Positions 54,725 through 64,000 of a stretch of 64,000 nt of DNA are shown piece after piece (the first letter of the stretch is position 1; each line of letters begins with the position of its first letter). The DNA is from Vishniacozyma victoriae (lineage: Eukaryota > Basidiomycota > Tremellomycetes > Tremellales > Bulleribasidiaceae): contig JADPYG010000090.1 of assembly GCA_017654735.1 (NCBI GenBank), positions 372,001 to 436,000 of the forward strand, read 5' to 3'. Under the pieces are notes generated by a model. The model saw only the letters and a list, made by a program, of their open reading frames with translations, ran no database searches and had not been told where the DNA came from. The position numbers and the translations under genes were made by a program.

Positions 54725-57024
54725 TCACTTGAGGCACACCATCTTGCCCAAATCCCTCATGAGCTCCGACCAAGTAGTAAATCCAGCCCCACAATCCATC
54801 CGAGTCCACTGCTCCATCAAGATTGATTCCTACGCATCAGCTCCTTTTATATACCCAGGACATGAGACATACCGCAACCTCGAGATCCTGACAATAGAAA
54901 GGCCTGAATACGTCGATCAATTGCCTGACCCATCCCCTATTTTCATCCCCTATACAAGCAGCTCCAGCGGTGAGCAGGGGCCAGAGGAGACTGATTGGTT
55001 CTTGGGACATTTGTGAACATAATTCCAAGGTTGATCGTACTGCGTTTTGGATTCTCTGATCTGATTTATCGGTGGATAGGACTTCGGTGAGGAGGGATAT
55101 TTCGATCATGTGCCGATAAGCTGTATCTCCATTCTATGATGTCAGCCTCGTATTGGGTGGCCAAAGAAGAGGACTGACCTGTATACGTTTGATCTGCGGG
55201 ATTGTGGATTGATTCAAACTCCATTTTTCCAATGTGTCTAAAAGGGCTTTCGCAGACTCCACAATCCCCTCGGATGCAGCTTTAAACATGGCATCCGCCG
55301 GTCCACCCTTCTCTCGCAGGCGAGTCATGCGGGAGTGTATGATGCGGTACTGTACATCAGCTTGATTATGCAATAAGCCTGAGGACACTTACTTTCGCCA
55401 CCATCTCTGTCATTTCCTTGGATATGCCCAAGTACCGTTCATAATCTGATGAAGAGGTCCCAGCCTCGGTCCACCAACTTGCCGAATCGCCTAGGAGAGA
55501 AGGCTCATTTCCCGTTGTGAAAGTACCTACTACATCAGCTAGCTCTGATCTATCAGCTCAAGATGACTCACTGAACAAGTCGGCCACCGCCAGTTGCTCT
55601 AGTAGAAAGCGTCGATCACATCCTTGTGTTGGCTCTGAGAGTAGCGCGGTCGGGCCTCCTCTTCTACTGATGTGCCGAAGGGCAAAAGTCATATTCTCCT
55701 GCCAAGCTGGATCCGCATATAACGTCTATCTGTCAGTCTCTCACATGAGGGTTGACGAGTGACGTACATTTCTCACGCAAAGAGTCAAGCAGGTAGCCAG
55801 TACCAAATCAGTCTGTTCCGCCTGACTAGTCCCTATCCCCAAGAAACCCATAGCTTTCCGATTACTCTTTACAGTCCTCACTCTCATTTTCTGAGCCTGG
55901 ACAGGCGAGGCTTTAGCATATTGATGACAGACATGAGCTGCTCCTAAGCTGAGCATAGCATGCCGGAAAGCAGTCTGAGCATGAGTCGTCGGATCGACCG
56001 TGATATTTCGGAGGGCCATGTCCATGAATGGGTTCTGATTCGATGATTGGGATTGGGCGGTGAGGGCGGTTATGGTTGTTGAGGTTTTTGAGCGGACGTG
56101 TTGGAATATCATCTTGCTATCTGCTGATGGGAAGATATGTTCGATCGGATCGTTTATTGTACTTGGTATCGTTATAGATATAGGGAAAGGATAGGGGTTG
56201 TACGGTGGGAAAGTGGGGAGGGTGTTGCTTGTGTTTCGCCATTGCGGGGGTTGATTCGAGGGTGTATTGAGCACGATCGAAGTTTCCGGTATAGGTACAA
56301 GGGGGTCGAACAGTGGAGTCGAAGTTGACGCAGGTATTGGTTGCGGATATGTTCCATTCTGAAGTCCGTCCATTGGAGTCCACCCTACTCCTATGTTCCC
56401 AGTAGCTGCCGGCGTTCCATAGTACGGCTCGATAGCAGCCCCATTTCCATTGACATTCCGGTTCCCGGTAACAGGTAGCAGATCTCCTAAACTAACATCC
56501 CAAGGGATACTCAGATCGGTATTTGTGAAATCATATAACGAAGTCAAAGCTGATGTACCCTGGTCCGCCCATGTCGATGTACTCCCATTCTGTGTATTTG
56601 CAGCTTGACTTCCTGATCCCGCGGGATCGTATGGCGTGGTCTGAGGTAGAGCGTTGGGAGAGGTTTGCCGACTTGGTTTAGCAGATGAAGTATTGGGCGG
56701 CCAAACACACTGTATGTCAGTAGACGGTCTGTGGAGTTTCATTAGACTTGCGGATAATTCGAGTTCTAGACATCGTTCACATGTCGGATGTGTCTGCCTA
56801 TCAGCATAACCCAGGGTCATATGGAGGAGAGGTACCTCATCACATCGTATACGACGACCTCTGCAGGTTAGACAACCAGTTCTGGACCTGCTGAATCGCT
56901 GTTTATGTGTTCTCCTCCTCTTTTGCGGCTGAGATGGACCAGCACCTTGCACTGTCAGCTAAAGTATCTGGTACGAAAGCATCAACTGACCAGCTGTAGT
57001 TCCATACTCTTCCATCTCGTTCAT
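54725..57024 (-). CDS. Zn(II)2Cys6 transcription factor (Fungal_trans_2 type)
   Basis: The start at 57024 gives MNEMEEYGTTAGAGPSQ, then a basic run KRRRTHKQRFSRSRT. The zinc cluster is GCLTCRGRRIRCDEQ, then THPTCERCLELELSC with VWPP after it. The C-X6-C spacing at the end requires removal of a 42-nt GC-AG intron (56751-56710). A long Asn/Thr/Pro-rich linker leads to a C-terminal regulatory domain: HAQTAFRHAMLSLGAAHV, KAMGFLGIGTSQAEQTDLVL, RRGGPTALLSEPTQ, RYLGISKEMTEMVAKY and LLWPLLTAGAACIGDENRGW. It ends MRDLGKMVCLK. The regulon is unknown. It is divergent from the Emw1-like gene. Confidence 0.9.
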
Positions 57025-57292
57025 TTTCAAGACTCCTTTAATCTGACTTATTGAGTAGAATACTTGAAAGCATATAGCACAATGTAATGTACTCTACCTT
57101 ACAATCTTGCAAAGATCATCATACCGATTACGGCGTATTAAGCGCTAGCGTATCCAGCACGTGTTAAGGCACACCGAACCAGACGGACATTGGTGATATC
57201 TCCGTGAGAGAGTAGACGGGATCAAAAAGTTGGTACAGACATGGGCATTACCAAGACTATTAAACCTAGCAGATCAAGTGATATACACCATA
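57025..57292. promoter_or_regulatory. Shared divergent promoter, C6 factor / EMW1
   Basis: 268 bases between start codons, with nothing specific recognised. Confidence 0.4.
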
Positions 57293-60032
57293 ATGAGCAG
57301 ACTACAATGGGATCTACTACGAGGCGTCGTTCCTGCCGGAGAAGCTGGGCCATCCAGGAATAGGGAGCTTGCAGCTTCGTTGGTGGAAACAGAGTTCAAA
57401 GCTGTTTTGACTTCGGATGAAGCTCGGGCAGTATTGTCGACACCTGGTCTACTTGATGGACTCGTTTCCTCGCCCTTGGCTTCGAGCTCAACTTCAAAAC
57501 CGGATACCGAGACGACATTGATAGTAGCTATCGCTCTACTCCATGCGTTCGTTCAGACGAATTGGACCGGCCCCGACCTCGACTTTACACCCCTCGACTT
57601 GTTCCCTGGACAATCTACTACCGCCGAAGACATCAATGCCGCGGCATTACCTTTCCTTACATTACAAGGAGAACCGGCATATCATCTCTCGGCACATGTT
57701 TCGCTCTTCCTCCTTTCCCTTCGATTACTGGCCTCCTTGGATGCGGAAACGATACCAACGCTACCATGGTGGAAATTACGACTTCACCTCGTTCATCAAG
57801 CTCTACTCGATGAACCCGTCTCCATCGATCCGAAGAACTTGGAATCACTCAGGTCACTGAGGGAGAATGAGACTCTGATAGAGGATCAGGATATGTTGGC
57901 GAGTTTGGACTTGGAGATTGGATTATATTACCATTCGCTTGGAATGGATAAACCAGCCAACAAGGAGTTTTTGTCTGCTGCCAAAGCTGGTGGATTGGAG
58001 TTTGAATTGAGTGGAGCATTAGGAAGAAAAACGAAATTCCAGACAAACGCTCAGAGTCAATTGATCTTACTCGCCGAATCTAGACGGAGAGAAGGAGATG
58101 AAGTTGTCAAGAATGGGGAAAGTTCTACGAATGGAGAAGAGAAGGATGGATTGCCCACTGCGTTAATGCTCAACGATGATACGTTACTGGAAGATACGGA
58201 ATTCACAAAAGTCACTTCTGGAGATCCCGCCTCGACTTCTCGACTCGCTCACCTCGATCCGACCGATCAACCACCTCTTCATCCACTTGATCAATCCCTT
58301 CTTTTATCATTCTGTTTATCGCAGCATAATCATATGCCTTCTTCCGGACTTACTGCAAATCAGATGATGCCATTCATATCCCGAGTGGTCGCCCACCCAA
58401 GGAATTGGTCAGTACATACTACTGCCCTCCTCCTTCGTTCGCGGCTCGAGTCGACACGATCAAGAACGGTCGAAAGGTCCGCTTTACAATTACAAGCTTT
58501 AATCGAGCAGATGCCTACCTCCGACTCTACACCCACAGAAAGATTGAAATATTATCATCAACTCCCATTACCTTCCAAATGGGAGATGGAGAAAGAACTC
58601 GCTACTCGATACATGTCCCTCGGAGTCATTCGGTCGGCACTAGAGATCTACTCTCGGCTTGAAATGTGGGAAGACGCTGTTGGATGTCTACAACGACTGG
58701 AAAAGGAGGAAGAAGCAGAAAAGATCGTCAGGGATTTACTTGAAGGTCGAAAAATCGAATCAGACCTGGTTCATACTAGAGCCCGATCCAATTTATCCGA
58801 AAATCGACTTCATAAACTCACTTCGGCAAGAGAAGCGAAACTCTGGTGTCTGCTTGGCGATCTCGCTCTGAACTCTTTCGACGCTACAAAAGACCCAGAA
58901 AACGCAAAGAAGACCGCGATTGAGCATTATGAGAAAGCATGGGAAGTATCCGGTCAAACGTCCTCGAGAGCAATGAGGTCAATGGGATCATTGAAGTTCG
59001 GTCTTGGAGACTTCGAAGCTAGTATCCCTTGTTTACAACATGCGGTCGCCATCAATCCTTTATATGCCAGGGTATGGTTCACTATGGGAGTTTCGTATGT
59101 CAAGTTGGAAAAGTGGAGTGATGCTCGGGACGCATTTAGGCGATTGGTCAATGTCGACGAGGAGGATGCAGAGGGATGGAACAACCTTGCGGCAGTCTAC
59201 CTGCGTATAGGCGAGGAGGGCAGGAACAAAGATGAAGTGAGTATATCTCGGAACCACACATAGACCGAGCTGATATCAGCCCCTTCCACCTGTTTCGTTC
59301 GACAACAAGCTCCTCGCGTTCCGAGCACTACGACAAGGTCTACGACACGCTCACCATAATTGGAGAATGTGGCAAAATTACATGATTATCGCCATTGATG
59401 TCGGTGAATTATCCGAATCGGCTCGAGCAATGACCAGGGTGATTGAAGAAATGCCAACAAGTTCAAACCCCATGCTTGCGATCGATACCGAGGTACTCGA
59501 TAAATTAGTCGACAGCGTCACACGAGAAGACTGGAATGGCGGAACACCAAAAGTAACCACTTCAAATGAAGGCTTTGGGTTACTTCCCATAGTCGACCGA
59601 TTATTCGATTCAGTCATTTTACCCCGTGTATCGGATTCACCAAGGATATGGCGTTGTCATGCCCGTCTACTCCGATGGAAGGAGGACTGGAGCGGGGCAA
59701 TGGAAGATTACCTACGGGCTTATAGGTGTGGTCTAGCCCAAGATCCAGCAATAGAGAGGGACGCGGTAAAATGGAGAGAAGCTGTGGAAGAGATTGAAGA
59801 ATTGGTTACTGTCCTCAGTGCTCTCGGACCTAAGGTAGTCAGAGGGGAAGGTGAGAAGAAGGGCGATTGGAGGTTCCAGGCCAGGGGTATTGTGAGAACT
59901 TTCATGGGAAGGACTAGGCAGTCGTGAGTTTATCATGAGTATGGCGGATGGTTGCTGACGAGTAGCTTTGAAGGAGAGCCTGAATGGGAGAAATTGGCAG
60001 AAGTCCTCGCGGATCTCAAGCAGGCCGAGTAA
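57293..60032 (+). CDS. EMW1: TPR protein Emw1 (TTC27 family)
   Basis: Tetratricopeptide-repeat protein; yeast Emw1 is essential for cell-wall integrity and human TTC27 is its relative. The first in-frame ATG, 57293, gives MSRLQWDLLRGVVPAGE. A long helical N-terminal half includes LPWWKLRLHLVHQALLDEPV. YMSLGVIRSALEIYSRLEMW starts the TPR block, then YEKAWEVSGQTSSRAMRSMG and ASIPCLQHAVAINPLYARVW, with FTMGVSYVKLEKWSDARDAF next. It ends LAEVLADLKQAE. There are only two or three introns, and a first exon of about 1.9 kb is unusual for this window. Confidence 0.88.
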
Positions 60033-60274
60033 ATCTGAAATAGCTAGATGGAGCTTGCAGGGTTCAAGATCTACTACGATGCTCCACGCTTGAACCCTCA
60101 CTTGCTCTTGAAAGACGTGCCGACCAACTCAGGATGTCAGAGACACTCCCGGGAATCAAGTGCGGGGCGTTATTTTGTCTATCACATGCATACTGGCAGG
60201 TAAAGCTATATTCAGAGTGTCTACTAACATATCGTCCAGCTCAGAACTAGCACCACATACCGAAGTCACGCTGC

Positions 60275-61759
60275 TCACACACGCCAGGTGTCTGCTACTT
60301 TCTGCTGAAAATACCTCGTGACAAGCAACAAAGCCGATCCAGCGAGAATGACAACGCCGCTAAAAGTGATTGGGGCGTAATACCCAAATCGATCCAGTAA
60401 GGCGCCAGTAATTGGATTACCTGTCAAGGCCGGTATGGAAATACAAAGGAAATTAATCCCCATTCGTTTCCCAATATCGGTATGATTTTTCGAAGTTCTC
60501 ATGATAGCAGGGGGTATTAGCGAGGCATATGCACCCTGGCAAATTCCGAATAATACAGTGACGACGATGAGACCTGCTGGAGATGCGGCTCCGAACAAGG
60601 CAAATACAATCACCCCTGCTGAGGCGCACATGATTACCAATAGGTTGATGGGTCCGAATTTGTCCGCCAGGAAATTTGGAATGATTCGACCTATCACTGA
60701 ACTCGCGTTGAGGATGGCAACGATGTATTTGACGAGATTTGGACTGATTCCGTTTTGTTTGGCAAAGAGCTATTTCAATGTGAGCAATCCATCCATACTG
60801 AAGGAAGAAAGGATTTGATCATACCTGAAGAAAGAAGGGCGGGAAAAAGAATCCCCATGTAATAAGAGATACCGATAGCACCAACAAGACGAAAGGCTTT
60901 TCGGTCAAGATTTTGGTTGCCGGTGGTTTCGGGCCTGATTCAGTCGAGTCTTGTTTCGGGGGTACCGGTCGAGGTCGCATAAGGAGGTTACTGATGATCA
61001 AGAATCCTAGCGCGAGGTAACCTTGATATTGGACCGCTTTGGCGAATCCATGCGTAACGATTAAATTGTTGAGCATGATTGGAAACACGATTCCTCCGCC
61101 TGATGACCCCGTGAGGGCTATACCGATGGCCAAGGCTCTGCGCTTGCTGAAATATTGCGAGATGATCGAGATTGAGGGCAGGTAAACTAGACCAATTCCG
61201 ATTCCAGCTCCTATACCTTGACACAGAAGGACCTGCCAATATTGTCGACAGAGTGAAACAAGAAACATGCTGTAATTTCAGGTGCTGAGTTTGGACAAGA
61301 CTCACCAGACTATGAGAAGTATACTCCCAGCGAGAATGAGGTATCGAAAGTAGCCCCTGTCGTACAGTGGTCCTGCGAGTGCGCCTACTGAGAATTGAAG
61401 GAATAGCTGGAGGGATCCGATCCAAGATATGACCGAAGCGCCTTGGTCAGGATAGCCATCGGATTGGTAATATGCCTAGAGGTTAGGGATGAGGGGATGA
61501 CCAGGTGTGAGACGTTGACCCACTTGAAAGACACCCCAACTGTTGGCGTAGCCGAAAGTACAAAACACTGATATTCAGCTGAGTTCCTGACTTGTATGTG
61601 GTGCGGCGAAGATTTCGAATTCAACTCACTTGCAAGCCATGAACCCGCCACAACCGCCCAACCTCGAAGACTACCGTCCTCCGACATTGACGGTACCGCA
61701 AAGTTTTCAGAGCTACTTTGCTTTTCCTGATCGCCATCAAGTGGACTGATGGGTTCCAT
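60275..61759 (-). CDS. MFS monocarboxylate-type transporter
   Basis: Major facilitator of the MCT/SLC16-like fungal group. The start at 61759 gives MEPISPLDGDQEKQSSS, then LRGWAVVAGSWLAMF with CTFGYANSWGVFQ after an intron, the classic first span of this group. Spans include WIGSLQLFLQFSVGALAGPL, GIGAGIGIGLVYLPSISII, RALAIGIALTGSSGGGIVFP, NASSVIGRIIPNFLADKFG and LIVVTVLFGICQGAYASLI. It ends QQKVADTWRV. A cytosolic central loop carries Pro-rich RPRPVPPKQDSTE. The substrate is unknown. It is convergent with EMW1. Confidence 0.9.
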
Positions 61760-62248
61760 TTTTGTCGCACGATTAAAGTAGAGAGTAAACTTGAAAGCAG
61801 GGATTCATATACTCCCAACGGGCATGCATTCGATATACGAGATCGGGCAAGATACTTGGCAGAAGATGATTCATCCCAATTCGTAACCATATCGTTAATT
61901 CGTAAAGAATACTCCCCTCATTCATAAGCTTTTCAGTGTTTGTTAGCAATCATTAGCGCAAGATCCCCCATCCCGCCGGAAAAACAGCCAACTCCGCCAG
62001 CTTCCAACGGAACCTGACTTGCCGACCTTACAAAGTTCCGTTGGATTGTAGTAATGGATTGACAAGCCTGACCCAGCATGGAAAAGGCTTGACAAAGCAT
62101 GACCAAGCCGCAACGTCATCTCGTGAGGTGCAGCAATGGCATCAAAGGTATATAGGTGACTTTTCTTCAAAGCTCCTATTTCTCACAAACACATATTTTC
62201 CCCGACTTTGTCCCCCCCCACACTACAACGCCAACCAACACTTTCGCC
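61760..62248. promoter_or_regulatory. Shared divergent promoter, MFS / MBL-fold hydrolase
   Basis: 489 bases between start codons. Near 62060-62110 the motif CTTGAC/CCTGAC/CATGACCAAGC recurs several times in imperfect form. A TATA-like GGTATATAGG lies at 62147-62156, about 100 bases before the MBL start. Confidence 0.4.
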
Positions 62249-63061
62249 ATGATCGCTCCATCCAACTTCAAGGCCTCTGTCTCCATGACTCATATCGGTA
62301 CCGCGACCGCCATTATCGAGATAGATGGAGTTCGCTTCATCACCGACCCCATGTTCTTACCTGCTGGCTCTCATCCTCAGCCGATCATGGGTCCCGATGG
62401 TAATCCCACAACTCTTGACCTGGTTACCGATCAAGGTCCCGCTTTACAACTCGAGGAATTACCTCATATCAATTGTGTCCTCCTCTCCCACGAAGATCAT
62501 ATCGACAATCTCGACGAGACTGGTCGATTATTACTCAATGCTCGCCATGTCCTTACTACCGTTGATGGATCTCGGAAACTTGCCCCGAGACCATCTGTAC
62601 AAGGCAAGAATGCCTGGGAGACGACCACTCTTGTTCTAGAGGGTAAAGAATTCCGATTCACCTGGACATCAGCTCAACATCTCCCCGGAGGAGAATGTAC
62701 GGGTTTCATCATCGAATATGAAGGGTTTGGGAAAACCGATGAATTACCAAACGTCCTTTGGTTTTCTGGCGATACGGTTTATACGGAAGACTTGAAATCG
62801 AAATTAGCCGATTATCATATTACCATCGCGCTTGTCAACCTCGGAAGCGCTCATGCGGGAGATTTACAAATCACAATGTCTGGGCATGATGCTGCCGATT
62901 TCGTCAAGGATCATAATCCAGATGTACTTGTTCCTATGCACTATGCCGAATGGCAGCATTTTGCCGAGCACGACAAGGAGTTGAAGCAGAGGATCGAGGC
63001 TGAGGCTATTGGGGAAAAGGTCCAATGGTTACCTAGAGGAGAGAGTGTGAGGATTGTGTAG
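62249..63061 (+). CDS. Metallo-beta-lactamase-fold hydrolase (Lactamase_B_2 type)
   Basis: Likely metal-dependent hydrolase, 270 residues, from ATG 62249 (MIAPSNFKASVSMTHIGTA). The fold begins TAIIEIDGVRFITDPMF. The metal motif reads LSHEDHIDNLDE, a His-X-X-His-X-Asp-Asn variant of the usual HxHxDH. Later ligands lie in SAQHLPG, WFSGDTVYT and VPMHYAEW. It ends PRGESVRIV. The frame is a single exon, unlike most neighbours. UlaG-like or N-acyl-phosphatidylethanolamine-PLD-like relatives share the fold, but the substrate is not evident. Confidence 0.85.
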   Translation: MIAPSNFKASVSMTHIGTATAIIEIDGVRFITDPMFLPAGSHPQPIMGPDGNPTTLDLVTDQGPALQLEELPHINCVLLSHEDHIDNLDETGRLLLNARHVLTTVDGSRKLAPRPSVQGKNAWETTTLVLEGKEFRFTWTSAQHLPGGECTGFIIEYEGFGKTDELPNVLWFSGDTVYTEDLKSKLADYHITIALVNLGSAHAGDLQITMSGHDAADFVKDHNPDVLVPMHYAEWQHFAEHDKELKQRIEAEAIGEKVQWLPRGESVRIV

Positions 63062-63421
63062 GAGGTGAAGGGAGTCAGCGATAGTGAATAGTGTTAGACA
63101 TGCATTTCAACTGCGCACACAGTAGCCGTCTAGCCAAGTTATTGGGGTCAGCGTGTGATTATTGCCATCACTTCCCATCTCGAGTGAGCTTCTCTGATGT
63201 GCTGTCGGGTGAGCCGTGTAGTTTACAGCTTGATTGATGGTGTGATGAGCTGATCCGCGTTCGCACTCACTTCGACTCTTACGTGCTTTGAGCATGCGCA
63301 CCGCGTATGAAGGCGATATCGTAGCCATATCGTAACATCCAAATCCAATGTTGTACAACAATGCAAATGAATCCAAATCCCCTAAAACCCTATCCTCCCG
63401 GTCCAATGAGATCCTTGCAGA
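63062..63421. other. Convergent intergenic region
   Basis: 360 bases between the MBL hydrolase and the DUF2423 gene stops. Only weak short frames are present. Confidence 0.4.
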
Positions 63422-63819
63422 CTATCTTCTCCTCTTGGGCTTAAAGTTCTTTGATCCACCATGTTGCGTTGTACCTTTTCCCCTTCCATATGCCTTGGTC
63501 GTCATTCCCTTTTGTCTCTTCCATTCCTCTCGTCCTGAACGTCGTAGACCGGATGTCGAGACTTTCTTCTCTTCTATCTACATCAGCTTAAACCCTTTAC
63601 ATCAAAGTAAATGAGCTTACCTTCTTTCATCTCTGCATCATCTCCCTCCTCGGTGACGGGTACTTCAGCGGCCTTGGCTTCCTTGTCTGATTCTGATTTT
63701 GCGAGTAATTTATCGGATAGACGTTGAATCCTAGCTGCTTCTGCTACTGCGTAATGACTATCGGATCGCCTCTTCCTTCCTGCTGCTTGTTTGACTTTGG
63801 ATCGTAATGATTTTGCCAT
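63422..63819 (-). CDS. DUF2423 / LLP-homologue small nucleolar protein
   Basis: Small basic protein of the DUF2423 (human LLPH) family, linked to large-subunit ribosome assembly. The start at 63819 gives MAKSLRSKVKQAAGRKRR, the family signature, then RIQRLSDKLLAKSESDKEAK. One intron follows GDDAEMKEG. Joining at the second of two close acceptors (GTAGATAG) gives EEKKVSTSGLRRSGREEW in frame and a basic end, GSKNFKPKRRR. The acceptor choice rests on family-like basic sequence. Confidence 0.85.
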
Positions 63820-64000
63820 TTTTGTTCTCGTAGTTGTGGGTGGTGAGGTTGATTATCGTTGACTGAAGTAGTGAATAGAGTATAAATTCTTGGATAAAAT
63901 GATAAGAAATATCAAAGAATAATAATGTAATAGCAACGCGCGTTTGGAATTATGGGGTCTCCAATTCAACGCTGATGCACCTTCTCTGAACCGTACGTTA

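Noticed and set aside
1..64000. CRISPR arrays, operons, insertion sequences, transposons
   Set aside because: The DNA is eukaryotic; no array, terminal inverted repeats, transposase, reverse transcriptase or integrase sequence was found.

Overview
The window looks like nuclear DNA of a basidiomycete yeast, most likely Tremellomycetes (Cryptococcus/Kwoniella-like). Genes are compact and intron-dense. Introns are mostly 31-60 nt, usually with GT(A/G)NGT donors and a CTGAC/CTGAT/CTAAT branch element a few bases before the acceptor. The proteins are fungal: C6 zinc-cluster regulators, a Rlm1-type MADS box, Gpc1, Pfa4, Rvs161 and Emw1. CDS spans are given from start to stop codon and include introns. 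Reading frames were joined by eye from splice signals and family motifs; no search was run.

Layout. 1-5.4 kb: MADS-box factor (truncated by the window edge), COX11, intron-containing tRNA-Leu(AAG), a short-chain dehydrogenase and a CCDC47/DUF1682 ER protein. 5.7-10.7 kb: dynamin-family GTPase and, divergently, a vacuolar M20 carboxypeptidase (CPS1-like). 10.9-15.3 kb: aldo-keto reductase, Cdc25/Acr2-like rhodanese phosphatase divergent from GRX5, and mitochondrial uS4 (NAM9). 15.5-20.4 kb: L-arabinitol 4-dehydrogenase-like enzyme divergent from a C6 transcription factor. 20.4-28.6 kb: HBS1, RVS161, an unknown multi-spanning membrane protein and the palmitoyltransferase PFA4. 30.1-38.9 kb: Pumilio/PUF protein with a long upstream region, ribosomal protein eS1, a four-RRM protein (S. 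pombe Nrd1-like) and the GPC acyltransferase GPC1. 39.4-42.9 kb: three intronless genes of unknown family. Two of them are diverged paralogues, and one of those has an in-frame TGA followed by 120 open codons. 43-63.8 kb: MFS drug transporter, quinone oxidoreductase, m-AAA protease, glucosidase II alpha, FUN14 protein, second C6 factor, Emw1/TTC27 TPR protein, monocarboxylate-type MFS transporter, metallo-beta-lactamase-fold hydrolase and a small DUF2423/LLPH nucleolar protein.

Themes. Mitochondrial biogenesis is well represented (COX11, GRX5, NAM9, m-AAA, FUN14), as are ER and membrane functions (CCDC47, PFA4, GPC1, ROT2) and RNA control (HBS1, PUF, RRM protein). The least ordinary parts are the orphan-gene block at 39-43 kb, 6-7 nt micro-exons in RVS161 and PFA4, a GC-AG intron inside a zinc cluster, and two divergent pairs (arabinitol dehydrogenase/C6 factor and Acr2-like/GRX5) that may be functionally linked.
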